Shown here piece after piece: positions 28,328 to 37,440 of a stretch of DNA of 38,193 bases. A program made the translations under genes and the position numbers. Origin of the DNA: Silicimonas sp. Lineage in GTDB: Bacteria; Pseudomonadota; Alphaproteobacteria; Rhodobacterales; Rhodobacteraceae. The stretch is from NCBI GenBank assembly GCA_022819605.1, contig JAJEGW010000126.1:1-38193 (forward strand), written 5' to 3'. Within the stretch, counting starts at the first letter, position 1. Every line of letters begins with the position of its first letter. Below the pieces are notes generated by a model that saw only the letters and a list, made by a program, of their open reading frames with translations, had not been told where the DNA came from and did no database searches.

Positions 28328-29899
28328 TTAGCGGGCTGGCAAGGTTTCGAGCGCATGATCGCCAAGTTCGCCCGAATTGTGAACAACCCTTCCGCCAATG
28401 ATCGTCATCACTGAGGTTATATTCCGAATCTCGTCATCGGACACGGCCGCTTCGTCAAAGAAGTCCGCGCTGAGCACGGCGAGATCGCCGAATTTCCCCA
28501 CGGCAATGCCGCCCATGTTCCGCTCTTCCTTGCAGAACCACCCTTGCGGCTTGGTCCAGATTTGCAGGACTTCTTCTCGGCTGATGGTCTGGTCCGGGTT
28601 GATCAACTCGCCGGCATGATTCCGCCCCGTGACCGCATAGTAGAACATTACCCAGGGATTCATCACCGAAATGCGCGCGCCGTCAGAGCCGCCGCCAACG
28701 ACGATGCCACTGTCCAGGATCATTCGGAATGGTGGATTGCCGGGCGGCTTAAGCGTCCCTTCCAGGTAGGGAGAGGAATGGGAGCTGATGCCGACGCCGA
28801 GATCGATGGCGCGATTGATGGTCTCGGCATCGATGCCGTAGCAATGGTCCATTGACCAATGGAGGTCGGAAATTTGCGTGCTCTTGTTGACCTCTTCCCA
28901 GACACGCAGATGCTCCCTTTGCTCGGCAAGGCTGATCAGATGTTGCTTATAGACCCATCCACGTTCCGCCACGGCTCGAACGGACTCGGTGTAGAAGTCC
29001 GGAAGCGGTTGTTCTCGTTGCAACTTGTTGGGAATGAGCCATTCCCCAATGCCCGCGATGCGCAAAACGTCATTGCCGAACTCCTTGAACGTGTAGTCCA
29101 ATCGCGACATGAGGTCGGGCAGACTCGCATCCTTGTCCAGGACCGGCAGATAGATGCGAATTCGGATAGGCATGCGTCCTTCTCGCATAAGATCAAGGAT
29201 AGGATTGTAGCCGGTCGCGGGATCGAGCCAGCCCCCTGCTGGGATCGTGCCCCCCATATCGAAGAGATTGGTTAGTCCCATCGACAATGCATGGTCCATC
29301 TGGCTTGCCGTCTGTCGCAACGTGTCGTCATAGCTGTGGCTTCGACTCAGCGCCTCCCAAGCCGCCACCGTGTCCTGGCCCTTGGCAACGATGCCATCAT
29401 CGCCCACAGGCACGCCGAGGCCCCCGAGCAACGCCTTTGCGAGCGAGTTCGTCGCACCCGGTCCCCAGTTGGAGACAGACAGATAGACTGGATGACGGGG
29501 CGCGGCATCGTCGAGTTCAGCCTTAGTCGGGTAACGTCTTTCGGCAAACTGGTCCGGATGTATCCCGCCGATTGCACTTAGCAGTTGCCCGTCTGGCACC
29601 TTGCGGGCTCGGTCACGGATGACCAACAGGGCTTCGTCGATTGAAAACGAAGTCTCCAGCAAGCGCATGTCGTGACCCGGCAGCAGCCCGGTGCGAAGAA
29701 AATGGATATGGTTGTCGATGAGCCCAGGGATGACCGTTCGACCCTGGAGATCGATCACATTCGCGTCCGGGCCTCGTGGCTGGACACCGTCCCCAAGCGC
29801 CGCGAAGCGTCCACTTTCGATCGACACGGACGAGACCACCGTCCCGTGGCCGTCCATCGTGTGAATCTTGCCGTTCCTCAGAACGAGTTCATGGAGCAC
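28328..29899 (-). CDS. Amidohydrolase family 3 protein (YtcJ / N-substituted formamide deformylase-like)
   Basis: This is a 523-residue metal-dependent hydrolase. The N-terminal composite domain runs ELVLRNGKIHTMDGHG and ends in GRTVIPGLIDNHIHFLRTG, where His64-x-His66 are metal ligands. Later landmarks are DHCYGIDAETINRAIDLGVG (a His near the second metal shell), GVGISSHSSPYLEGTL, SGIVVGGGSDGARISVMNPW (catalytic Asp) and GGIAVGKFGDLAVLS. This is the amidohydrolase_3/YtcJ pattern. No signal peptide is seen, so it acts in the cytoplasm. The start is GTG 29899 with a weak ribosome binding site. The gene sits between the binding protein (74-base gap) and DppB (23-base gap), inside the transport operon, so the imported compound is probably its substrate: an amide, formamide or cyclic amide. 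Confidence 0.92.
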   Translation of the reverse strand: MLHELVLRNGKIHTMDGHGTVVSSVSIESGRFAALGDGVQPRGPDANVIDLQGRTVIPGLIDNHIHFLRTGLLPGHDMRLLETSFSIDEALLVIRDRARKVPDGQLLSAIGGIHPDQFAERRYPTKAELDDAAPRHPVYLSVSNWGPGATNSLAKALLGGLGVPVGDDGIVAKGQDTVAAWEALSRSHSYDDTLRQTASQMDHALSMGLTNLFDMGGTIPAGGWLDPATGYNPILDLMREGRMPIRIRIYLPVLDKDASLPDLMSRLDYTFKEFGNDVLRIAGIGEWLIPNKLQREQPLPDFYTESVRAVAERGWVYKQHLISLAEQREHLRVWEEVNKSTQISDLHWSMDHCYGIDAETINRAIDLGVGISSHSSPYLEGTLKPPGNPPFRMILDSGIVVGGGSDGARISVMNPWVMFYYAVTGRNHAGELINPDQTISREEVLQIWTKPQGWFCKEERNMGGIAVGKFGDLAVLSADFFDEAAVSDDEIRNITSVMTIIGGRVVHNSGELGDHALETLPAR

Positions 29900-29973
29900 T
29901 GCTCAAATCCGGGACTTGTGGAAGAAAGGGCGCGCGATTGACATTTGTCACCGCGCGCGCCCCAGGCTGTATC

Positions 29974-31551
29974 CTATTCGGTGACCCACAGGCGATGCGC
30001 GTTGAAGGTATACCCGAAGGGCTGTTGCACGCCACCAACGTTGTTGCGGTAAGCAATATGCATGCGCGGGTGGTCATACGGGATAAACGCCGCCTCATCG
30101 GCCAGGACCTGCTGATAGGCGCAGCTGGCCTCGTACCGGGCATCCCTGTCCGTTGCGGCATTCACGGCCTCCACCGCCGCATCAATGCGTGGGTTGTCCA
30201 GGTGGAACTGCACGCTGGACGGGTGGCCAGAGTGGAAGCGCGTGGCCACGAGGCTTGGATCAGCATTCGAGAAGTTCTCGACGAACGTGAAGATGTCGAA
30301 TTCCCCGCTCAGCAGCGGGCGGATGAATCCAGGTCCGCGCGGTCCCGCCTTCTGCGTTGCGCTGATGCCGACCTGACGCCACATGTCAATCATCGCAGTC
30401 ACCGTCTTTTCTGCCTGCGCATTCGGAAAGTGATCGACGTTGAACGTGACGGCTTGACCGGTCTCCCCAGTGTATTCGTCGAGCAGGGCCTTGGCCTTCG
30501 CCGGGTCATGTTCGGGCCAAGTCACGTCCGGGCAATGCCAGGGATGGCCGTCACCATACATGTCGTTCTCTGCCTGATCACGGCAAATGCCCGAGTAGGC
30601 GCAGGTGACCTGCTGCCGATCAAGCGCATGGATCAGCGCCTTCCGTACGCGGACGTCGCTGAATGGTGCCTTGGAATGGTTAAACCCGATCATCTGCCCC
30701 GAGGACAGACGCGGCCCCGAAACAACCGTGATGTTCGGATCTTCTTCGAGTTCAGGCAGGAAGCCGCGCGAATTGACATACATGACGTCGATGTCGCCGG
30801 CCTTCAAGGCGTTGACCCGATTCACCTCCGGAGGAATGAACAAGAATGTCAGTTCGTCCAGATACTGCCCGTCCGGGTTCCAGTAATGCGGATTCTTTAC
30901 CAGCTTGACGTACGCCCCGTCTCTCCACTCGTCGAGCATGTAGGGGCCTGCACCCACCGGGTTTTCGTTGAATTCAGGCTTTTCCTGATTTTCTGCCAGA
31001 TACTTCGGCGCGGTGACCCACCATGACATGTTCGGCTGAGCCGCCATGTCCTTGAAGCCAGGGTTGGGGACAGCGAACTTGAAGTCGACCGTGTAGTCGT
31101 CGACTTTCTCCACACCCTCCAGATGCGGCCCCATCAATCGGCGATAACGGCCAGCGAAGCGCCCGTCCAATCCCGTGAGCAGCCGGGTGAAGTGGGTGAC
31201 ATATGCGTCTGCGTTCAGGTCTTCTCCGTTGGAGAACTTGACACCTTGGCGAAGCACGACGCGCCAAGTCTTTGCGTCATCGCTTGGCGTAGCGGACAAG
31301 GCATGAACCGGATGGATTTCGCGTGTGTTGCCGTCAACCTCGAACATCCGCTCGTAGATGGCCTGAAGAATGTATTGCCGGAAATGCGCGAAACTCAGGA
31401 CCTTGAAGTTGTCAAAGCCTGAAACGTCCTGTTCCACCCCGACAACAAGCGAGCCTCCGTGCGACTGCGCTGCGCTCTGCTCTGCGCCGGCGGCGAAAGT
31501 CAATGCCACCGTGGCAGCCAAGAGTGCGCTTGCCTTCCTTGGTATTCTCAT
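29974..31551 (-). CDS. ABC transporter substrate-binding protein (SBP_bac_5, peptide/nickel class)
   Basis: This is a 525-residue periplasmic binding protein. It has a Sec signal peptide, MRIPRKASALLAATVALTFA, cleaved near AGAEQSAAQ. The mature part begins GGSLVVGVEQDVSGFDN and shows the family features KTWRVVLRQGVKFSNGEDLN, VTHFTRLLTG, NPVGAGPYMLDEWRDGAYVKL, YLDELTFLFIPPEVNRVNAL and VRKALIHALDRQQV. Cluster-C binding proteins take peptides, opines, heme, nickel chelates or glycosides, so the ligand cannot be read from this. ATG 31551 has a strong GGGAGGA ribosome binding site; the extra 10 codons upstream in frame are ignored. It is the first gene of the minus-strand operon, with the divergent LysR gene 278 bases away. 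Confidence 0.94.
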   Translation of the reverse strand: MRIPRKASALLAATVALTFAAGAEQSAAQSHGGSLVVGVEQDVSGFDNFKVLSFAHFRQYILQAIYERMFEVDGNTREIHPVHALSATPSDDAKTWRVVLRQGVKFSNGEDLNADAYVTHFTRLLTGLDGRFAGRYRRLMGPHLEGVEKVDDYTVDFKFAVPNPGFKDMAAQPNMSWWVTAPKYLAENQEKPEFNENPVGAGPYMLDEWRDGAYVKLVKNPHYWNPDGQYLDELTFLFIPPEVNRVNALKAGDIDVMYVNSRGFLPELEEDPNITVVSGPRLSSGQMIGFNHSKAPFSDVRVRKALIHALDRQQVTCAYSGICRDQAENDMYGDGHPWHCPDVTWPEHDPAKAKALLDEYTGETGQAVTFNVDHFPNAQAEKTVTAMIDMWRQVGISATQKAGPRGPGFIRPLLSGEFDIFTFVENFSNADPSLVATRFHSGHPSSVQFHLDNPRIDAAVEAVNAATDRDARYEASCAYQQVLADEAAFIPYDHPRMHIAYRNNVGGVQQPFGYTFNAHRLWVTE

Positions 31552-31733
31552 TTGCCGTTCCTCCCGAGTTGTAAGGCGCATTTCCCACCCCAGCGGAGCG
31601 TTAGCTGAGCACTTTCAGAGCATTTCAGATCTTCGGCTCCGACCTGGCCCTGCGCCCATGCGAAAACATGCATGTCGACCCAATTTGCGCGGACTATTCC
31701 CCCAAGCACAAATGGCGACCAACTGCACATTAT

Positions 31734-31801
31734 TCATAAGACGCGATCTGTATGATGTTGGGAAGGTATCTTTTGCGCCAAGGGTATGCATAATCGGCAT
31801 A
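31734..31801. promoter_or_regulatory. Inverted repeats in the SBP / LysR divergent region, probable LysR sites
   Basis: TATGC-N7-GCATA (31785-31801) is a perfect 5-7-5 palindrome with T-N11-A spacing, 29 to 45 bases before the LysR start. A second pair, TCATA (31734-31738) and TATGA (31751-31755), lies about 50 bases further upstream. LysR regulators normally bind such sites in a divergent intergenic region and control both directions, so these are the likely sites for the adjacent regulator. Confidence 0.5.
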
Positions 31802-31829
31802 TAGCTGCATCCGAGGAACAAGCGTCGAT

Positions 31830-32774
31830 ATGCGGACAACCATGCTTCAAGGTCCTGTATTTCAGTTGGAATTCAAGCACTTCCGCCAACTTATGGTTTT
31901 GGCGGAAGAAGGCAGCATTCGAGCCGCGTCTCGAAAGCTTCGCATCAGCCAACCGGCGCTCAGCCGTTCAATCCGCTCCATCGAAGGCAAACTTCAAGCC
32001 AAAGTTGTTGAGCGCGGGCCCCACGGAGTCACCCTGACGCGCTACGGCGAAATCCTCCGTAGCTATGGCAGCATCATCGATGCCAATGTCAGATTTGCCG
32101 CGGAAGAAATCGAGGATCATCGAGGCAGCAAAAGCGGCAGCATCCGAATGGGCATCGGGCCTTATGAAGGGTTCACGATCGTGCACCTGGCAATCGAGCG
32201 GATGCGCAAGCGACGACCTGATCTTGAAGTCACGATCTACGAAGGCGATTTCGACGCGCTCGCGGAACGGCTTCTAGTCGGCCAAATCGACTTGATTCTG
32301 GGCCCAACGCCGATGGACGAAAGCCCGCCTGGCCTGACAGGTCAGATTCTTGCGCATACCCGACCCGTCCTTGTCGTTCGCAGCTGCCACCCGCTGACCG
32401 CCGACAAGGTCGACATGAATACCTTGGCCAACAGCAACTGGATTCTATCAGTGGAGGGATCGAACGCGCGGAAGTGGATTGGCGAAGTCTTTGGCCGCCA
32501 TGGATTGCCGCCGCCAAATGGCCCGATCAGTGCCTATCCATCGATGACCGCGCTGGCGATGGTAAGAAAGATGGACCTTATAGCACTCCTGCCAAGGCAG
32601 CTTGTGGAACGAGACATCAACGAAGGCGTATTACGAACATTGCCGACAGGAGATGTAGAGTTCGTGCTTCCGGTCCGTCTGACAACGCGAGAATTCGGCG
32701 TTCTCTCTTCGGTCAATCGACAGATGATCGCCGAACTGAAGCAAATTTGCAGAGAGATCGGAGATCAACTGTGA
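31830..32774 (+). CDS. LysR-family transcriptional regulator
   Basis: This is a 314-residue regulator. The winged helix-turn-helix is clear: LEFKHFRQLMVLAEEGSIRA, ASRKLRISQPALSRSIRSIE, and KVVERGPHGVTLTRYGE. The effector domain starts at SGSIRMGIGPYEGF and has the usual LysR_substrate features (DLEVTIYEGDFDALAERLL, GQIDLILGPTP). ATG 31830 or 31842 could be the start. Its stop overlaps the GTG start of the first ATPase gene (GTGA), so regulator and ATPases form one operon. It is divergent from the binding-protein operon and most likely controls both. The inducer is unknown; the transported compound or its hydrolysis product is likely. Confidence 0.94.
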   Translation: MRTTMLQGPVFQLEFKHFRQLMVLAEEGSIRAASRKLRISQPALSRSIRSIEGKLQAKVVERGPHGVTLTRYGEILRSYGSIIDANVRFAAEEIEDHRGSKSGSIRMGIGPYEGFTIVHLAIERMRKRRPDLEVTIYEGDFDALAERLLVGQIDLILGPTPMDESPPGLTGQILAHTRPVLVVRSCHPLTADKVDMNTLANSNWILSVEGSNARKWIGEVFGRHGLPPPNGPISAYPSMTALAMVRKMDLIALLPRQLVERDINEGVLRTLPTGDVEFVLPVRLTTREFGVLSSVNRQMIAELKQICREIGDQL

Positions 32775-33799
32775 GCGCGGGCAACACAGATGCAGGGGTC
32801 GGATCGCGGGCTCTCTTGGAGGTCGTCGACCTTCACACTCACTTCATTACGCCACGTGGAGTGGCACGGGCCGTCGATGGTATTTCATTTAAGCTTGAGC
32901 GTGGACGGATGTTGGGAATCGTCGGAGAGTCGGGGTCTGGCAAGAGCGTACTTTCACGGACGATCATCGACATTTTGCCACATGACGGGTCGGTCCTTTA
33001 TCAGGGCCGAGTGCTGTTTGAAGGGCGCGATCTTCGCACGCTCTCAAGGCGACAGATGCGCGACGTGCGCGGCCGCGACATCGCAATGGTCTTTCAGGAT
33101 CCAATGTCGTCATTGAATCCAGTCAAGAAAATTGGTCACCAGATCACCGAAGTGCTGAAGAAGCGACGTGGGTTTTCGTCGGTTGACGCGCGCATCCAAG
33201 CCTCCAATCTGGTGGCCTCTGTCGGGATTCCCGATCCGGAACAACAACTTAACCGCTACCCAATGCATCTGTCCGGAGGCATGCGGCAGCGGGTTGCGAT
33301 TGCAATTGCGCTTGCCGGTCAACCAAAGCTGTTGATCGCCGACGAACCTACAACCGCCCTGGATGTCAGCGTTCAGGCACAGATCATGAGCCTGCTGCGC
33401 AGAATCCAAAAAGAGCGGAACATGGCGGTAATCTTCATCTCCCACAACCTTGGCATCATCGCGGGCTACACCGACGACGTCGCCGTCATGTATGCGGGCC
33501 AGATCGTCGAATATTGCGAGACCCAAAGCCTCCTTAAAAACATGCGCATGCCCTACACCGAAGACTTGAAGAACTCGGCTCCAGAGCTGTCCGCAAAGCC
33601 TCATTCGCGTCTGACTGCCATACCGGGGTTGCCGCCCAACCTTCTGGACATTCCGCCGGGATGCCGTTTCCACCAACGGTGCCGCTACGCCCGACAGAAG
33701 TGCAAGACTGCGATGCCGACGCTGGCCGCCGAGGGTGGCGACGCCGGACACCTCTACGCCTGCTGGTACCCCTTGGCAAATCGAGAGGCTGAGGCGTGA
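32771..33799 (+). CDS. Peptide/opine-type ABC transporter ATPase (DppD-like)
   Basis: This is a 342-residue ATPase of the cluster C uptake system. Start GTG 32771 overlaps the LysR stop by four bases; the long in-frame extension through the LysR gene is not used. Motifs are Walker A GIVGESGSGKS, Q-loop MVFQDPMSSLNPVKKIG, signature LSGGMRQRVAIAIAL, Walker B LLIADEPTTALDVS and H-loop VIFISHNLGI. After the ATPase domain comes the oligopeptide-type C-terminal extension PHSRLTAIPGLPPNL and GCRFHQRCRYARQKC; in this family the Cys cluster can bind an iron-sulfur cluster. The second ATPase begins in another four-base GTGA overlap, so LysR-DppD-DppF are translationally chained. It pairs with the permeases on the divergent operon. 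Confidence 0.95.
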   Translation: MSAGNTDAGVGSRALLEVVDLHTHFITPRGVARAVDGISFKLERGRMLGIVGESGSGKSVLSRTIIDILPHDGSVLYQGRVLFEGRDLRTLSRRQMRDVRGRDIAMVFQDPMSSLNPVKKIGHQITEVLKKRRGFSSVDARIQASNLVASVGIPDPEQQLNRYPMHLSGGMRQRVAIAIALAGQPKLLIADEPTTALDVSVQAQIMSLLRRIQKERNMAVIFISHNLGIIAGYTDDVAVMYAGQIVEYCETQSLLKNMRMPYTEDLKNSAPELSAKPHSRLTAIPGLPPNLLDIPPGCRFHQRCRYARQKCKTAMPTLAAEGGDAGHLYACWYPLANREAEA

Positions 33800-34755
33800 G
33801 CGCGTCTCCAATACTGTCCGTGAGCGACGTAGCAGTCGAATACCAGTCGCAGGGGATCAGCTTCGCCGCGGTGTCCGGCATAAATTTCGATCTGGATGAG
33901 GGCGAAACCTTGGGGCTGGTCGGAGAGTCCGGCTGCGGAAAGTCTACGATCGGGCGTGCGATCCTGCAGTTGCCGAGACCGACGCGAGGACGAGTCAGCT
34001 TTTTGTCAAAGGAACTTACGCACCTGTCAGAAAGGGAAATGCGCCCGGTGCGCCGCCGACTGCAGGTCATCTTTCAGGACCCGGTCTCGTCGCTCAATCC
34101 GCGCCGGAAGGTCATGGACATCGTCGCCGAACCGCTTGACATTGCCGGGTTCGGATCCAGGAGCGAGCGCTACGAAAAGGTGGCGGAGATGCTGAAGGCC
34201 GTCGGGATGAATCCCGCGACCACCATGGACCGGCGGCCGCACCAGTTTTCGGGCGGCCAATGCCAGCGAATTTGCATAGCGCGCGCACTGATCCAGGAAC
34301 CTAAGCTGATTGTCTGCGATGAGCCGGTATCCTCGCTGGACGTGTCGGTCCAGGCACAAATCCTCAACCTGCTGGAAGACATGAAGGACCAATACGGCCT
34401 GACGCTCCTGTTCATCAGCCATGACCTCGCAGTGGTGAAGCACATCAGCGATCGCGTGGTCGTCATGTATCTGGGGAAGTTCTGCGAACTCGCTGATTCA
34501 GAGCGCATCTACGAAGCACCAGCGCATCCTTATACCGCCGGTCTGATCGCAACGATTCCGACAATCGAGGGCGGTCGAATTGCGGATGGCGAAAATGCCT
34601 TGGCTGGTGAGCTGCCGTCACCGCTCGACCCGCCAACTGGCTGCCGCTTCCGAACGCGGTGTCCGTTTGCAAAGGAGCAATGCGCACGTGAAGAACCGAA
34701 TCTGCGTGAAATCGAAAATCGACACTACGTCGCCTGTCACTTTCCGCTCGTCTGA
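33796..34755 (+). CDS. Peptide/opine-type ABC transporter ATPase (DppF-like)
   Basis: This is a 319-residue second ATPase of the importer. GTG 33796 overlaps the stop of the DppD-like gene (GTGA). Motifs are Walker A GLVGESGCGKSTIGR, Q-loop VIFQDPVSSLNPRRKV, signature FSGGQCQRICIARALI, Walker B LIVCDEPVSSLDVS, and H-loop LLFISHDLAVVKHISD. The C-terminal extension carries TGCRFRTRCPFAKEQCAREE, the family's Cys-rich motif. The signature has Cys at a place where Arg/Gln is usual (GGQCQR), which is probably neutral. The two ATPases would associate with DppB/DppC as a heterodimer. It ends 36 bases before the convergent beta-propeller gene; no strong terminator was seen in that gap. Confidence 0.95.
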   Translation: MSASPILSVSDVAVEYQSQGISFAAVSGINFDLDEGETLGLVGESGCGKSTIGRAILQLPRPTRGRVSFLSKELTHLSEREMRPVRRRLQVIFQDPVSSLNPRRKVMDIVAEPLDIAGFGSRSERYEKVAEMLKAVGMNPATTMDRRPHQFSGGQCQRICIARALIQEPKLIVCDEPVSSLDVSVQAQILNLLEDMKDQYGLTLLFISHDLAVVKHISDRVVVMYLGKFCELADSERIYEAPAHPYTAGLIATIPTIEGGRIADGENALAGELPSPLDPPTGCRFRTRCPFAKEQCAREEPNLREIENRHYVACHFPLV

Positions 34756-34791
34756 TTCAAGCCGGAAGGCAGCAGCACGTCCGCACGCGTC

Positions 34792-35742
34792 TCAATCAGA
34801 CATGTGCAACAGCATCTCCGGCATTTCGCCAGCCGCATGAAAGCCGCCGGGAACGAGTTCCGCCCGGTCCAAATGGACTTTGGCGATCTCCCCGCTCGCC
34901 AACGCGACCAGCACATGCTCCCCGTCTTGCATTGGCAACGCATGGAACGGTTCGCCCGACACTTCCACCGTCGTGCGTCGCGTCAGATCGCTGGCATCGA
35001 GCAAATCCACAAACCCTTGGTCGGCGCGCTCATCATAGGTCGTCACCAGTACAAGCGATCCATCCTGGGTCACGAACGGCCATCCGGGCACCGCCGTCAA
35101 CCGAACGGTTTCGACAACCTGCCGTGCCGCGCGGTCGATGACATGAAGCAGCGGACGATTGAGATGCCCGACGTACAGACGCTGATCGTCATGCGACACG
35201 CGGATTGCCTGTGCGCCAACCGGGAGCGGAATCTTGGCCCGCAACTCCTTTGAATTGACATCCACTTCGCAAATGAACGGATATTCCTTGGCCGAGAAAT
35301 AAACCGTGCTTCCATCAGATGTCGGCGCCAAAAAATGCCCAGGAACCCCTAAATGGATCGTATGCTCTATTTCCCACGTCGCCGGGTCCAGAACCAAGAC
35401 ACAGCAGTTCGCGTCAACGGTCACCCAAATCATGCCGTCGGGGTCAGTCATTAGTGCGTGCGGCCCGAAATACAGACCCAGGTCGACGTGACCAACAAGT
35501 TTCATCTGAATCAGGTCGACGACCGCCAGCCGATTGTCTGGCGCATTCAGGCCATAGTCCTTGTCGCCATAGAGCGATACGAAGGCGTGGCTGCCGTCGT
35601 TGGTGATGGCAATCTCATGCGGCTTTGCGATTCCTGCTGTACCAACCGGCACGCACGCCAATCGTTCCCCAGAAGTGGCATCGAAAGCTGACAGGCTGAC
35701 GTTGCCCTTGACGGTTGCAAGAATCCGTTCTCTTGTCCGCAC
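34792..35742 (-). CDS. YVTN/NHL-type beta-propeller protein
   Basis: This is a 316-residue repeat protein without a signal peptide. Repeats of about 40-45 residues are visible with blade motifs such as KPHEIAITNDGSHAFVS, GPHALMTDPDGMIWVTVD, VDANCCVLVLDPATWEIE, PVGAQAIRVSHDDQRLYVG and GWPFVTQDGSLVLVT. This is the cytochrome-D1/YVTN propeller class. The start is taken as GTG 35742, seven bases after an AGGAG ribosome binding site; TTG 35763 is an alternative. It lies 36 bases downstream of the sulfatase gene in the same operon. Propellers of this kind bind ligands or act as lactonases or scaffolds; none is certain here. In this context a lactonase or sensor of the imported compound is possible. 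Confidence 0.82.
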   Translation of the reverse strand: MRTRERILATVKGNVSLSAFDATSGERLACVPVGTAGIAKPHEIAITNDGSHAFVSLYGDKDYGLNAPDNRLAVVDLIQMKLVGHVDLGLYFGPHALMTDPDGMIWVTVDANCCVLVLDPATWEIEHTIHLGVPGHFLAPTSDGSTVYFSAKEYPFICEVDVNSKELRAKIPLPVGAQAIRVSHDDQRLYVGHLNRPLLHVIDRAARQVVETVRLTAVPGWPFVTQDGSLVLVTTYDERADQGFVDLLDASDLTRRTTVEVSGEPFHALPMQDGEHVLVALASGEIAKVHLDRAELVPGGFHAAGEMPEMLLHMSD

Positions 35743-35778
35743 CGAATTGCTCCTGCCTCTCAAGACTGACCCGACGAG

Positions 35779-37440
35779 CTACGCAATGTGCGTCGCGAAA
35801 GGTGCAGTATCAGAGAGCCTGATCATTTCACGCAACATAGCTTCGGTCATCTCCGCCTTACGTTCAGAGAAACTCGGATCGAACCAAAGATTGTACATCT
35901 CGTGCGGGTCGGCGTCGCGGTCATACAACTGCCCGCCCTCCATTCCCTGCCAGACGATAAAGCGCCAGTTGTCCTGGATGAAAGTTCTCGTGCGCAGCCC
36001 TTTCTCGGTACCAAGATGGGCACCAAGTTCATCCTCTTCGACCAGGATCCCCTTGCGCTCCGCACGGTCAGGGCGCTCGGCAAGTGCCATGACATCCAGC
36101 CCTTGATTGCCATTGTTGGCCGCGAGCCCTGCGCGGGCCAGAATGCTGGGACCAATGTCGACCGCACTTGCATGCACTTCGCTGCGAGCGGCATCCGGCC
36201 GGTCAGGATCGGACCAAATGAACGGCACACGAAGCACGCCCTCATAGTGGATCCCATGCTTCAGCATCAGTCCGTGATCGCCCATGAAGTCACCGTGGTC
36301 CGAGGTGAAGATCACGACCGTGTCTTGCAGAATTCCCCGGTCATCAAGAAACGCCATTAGCCGGGACACGGCATCATCCACCATCGTGATCATTCCATAG
36401 GTCAACGCGATCATCTGGCGCGTCTCTTCCGGTCCTGCGCAAAACGGAGCTGCGCCCCGAGCGGATGCGCGGCCTTCAAGGTACTCTTGTCGCAACCGGG
36501 TCAGCAAGGCGGGTTCGTTTGGATCAACTGACCCAAAGCTCGGCGGCAATTCCACGTCATCTGGATTGTACATATCGAAGTACTTTCCCGGGGGAGTGAA
36601 CGGGTGGTGCGGATCGGTGAACGAGCAGTGCAGGAAGAACGGTTCGCCACAACGCGTTCGCATGTGATAGTCGATGAATTCCTCTGAGGTCTCCGCAATA
36701 TAGCCGGTTGGATGGAGTCCCTCGGGCATAGCCGTACGCCACGACTGCGGAGCAGTTAGATTCGGGGACGGCAGGGCATTGCCTGGCCCACGCAACGCGT
36801 CTGGATCATCCGTGCGTGCAGCCAGCCAACTGGTATAGTGGCCATGCACATTGTCCCCATGTCCATTGGCGAACCGCACGTAGTCAAACCCATAGTACGG
36901 TGTTTCTGGGCCGTCGCGGTCCGGTGTCTCACGCCACAGCGGGATCAATTCCGCCTCATAATCGGGCCCTGCCCGACGCCCTTTCGAAGCGTCTTCCAAA
37001 GTCTCTGGTGGTGGCGCTCCGATGCAATTGCGCTCGAAAATGTCTCTGTCGTGCAATTCGTGGCCGACGATGTTCTGCAGATGCGATTTCCCGACCAGAC
37101 CCGTGTGATAGCCTGCGGCCCGGAGTATGTCCACGAAGGTCACGGATTCGCGGTCAAGCGGTATGCCATTATGGCGAGAACCATTCACGCTTGGCATGCG
37201 TCCAGTCATGATTGCGGCCCTGTTCGGCATGCAGATCGGACAGGCCACGTAAAACCTGTCAAATGCAGTTCCTCTTGCAGCAAGGCCGTCGATAGCCGGG
37301 GTGCGCAGCAATTGATTGCCGTAACAGCCCAAGTGATCGGCGCGTTGCTGATCCGTCGTAATGAACAGGAAGTTCGGTCGTTCGACCAAGGGGCCCCCGT
37401 GATCTTTGTTGCTCAAGAAATTGTCCCTGGCGTTCGCCAT
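35779..37440 (-). CDS. Formylglycine-dependent sulfatase / phosphonate monoester hydrolase-family enzyme
   Basis: This is a 553-residue hydrolase of the alkaline phosphatase superfamily. The N-terminal metal ligand motif FLFITTDQQRADHLGC supplies Asp30. The activation site is CMPNRAAIMTGR with Cys70 in the C-x-P-x-R form, so Cys70 would be converted to formylglycine. Further landmarks are YHTGLVGKSHLQ (catalytic Lys and His), FFLHCSFTDPHHPFTPP, VVIFTSDHGDFMGDHG (metal ligands near residue 381) and LKHGIHYEGVLRVPFIW. No signal peptide is seen, so it should be cytoplasmic. ATG 37440 is the first usable start. It heads an operon with the beta-propeller gene. The substrate may be a sulfate ester, sulfamate or phosphonate ester; the formylglycine-generating enzyme is not encoded in the window. 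Confidence 0.92.
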   Translation of the reverse strand: MANARDNFLSNKDHGGPLVERPNFLFITTDQQRADHLGCYGNQLLRTPAIDGLAARGTAFDRFYVACPICMPNRAAIMTGRMPSVNGSRHNGIPLDRESVTFVDILRAAGYHTGLVGKSHLQNIVGHELHDRDIFERNCIGAPPPETLEDASKGRRAGPDYEAELIPLWRETPDRDGPETPYYGFDYVRFANGHGDNVHGHYTSWLAARTDDPDALRGPGNALPSPNLTAPQSWRTAMPEGLHPTGYIAETSEEFIDYHMRTRCGEPFFLHCSFTDPHHPFTPPGKYFDMYNPDDVELPPSFGSVDPNEPALLTRLRQEYLEGRASARGAAPFCAGPEETRQMIALTYGMITMVDDAVSRLMAFLDDRGILQDTVVIFTSDHGDFMGDHGLMLKHGIHYEGVLRVPFIWSDPDRPDAARSEVHASAVDIGPSILARAGLAANNGNQGLDVMALAERPDRAERKGILVEEDELGAHLGTEKGLRTRTFIQDNWRFIVWQGMEGGQLYDRDADPHEMYNLWFDPSFSERKAEMTEAMLREMIRLSDTAPFATHIA

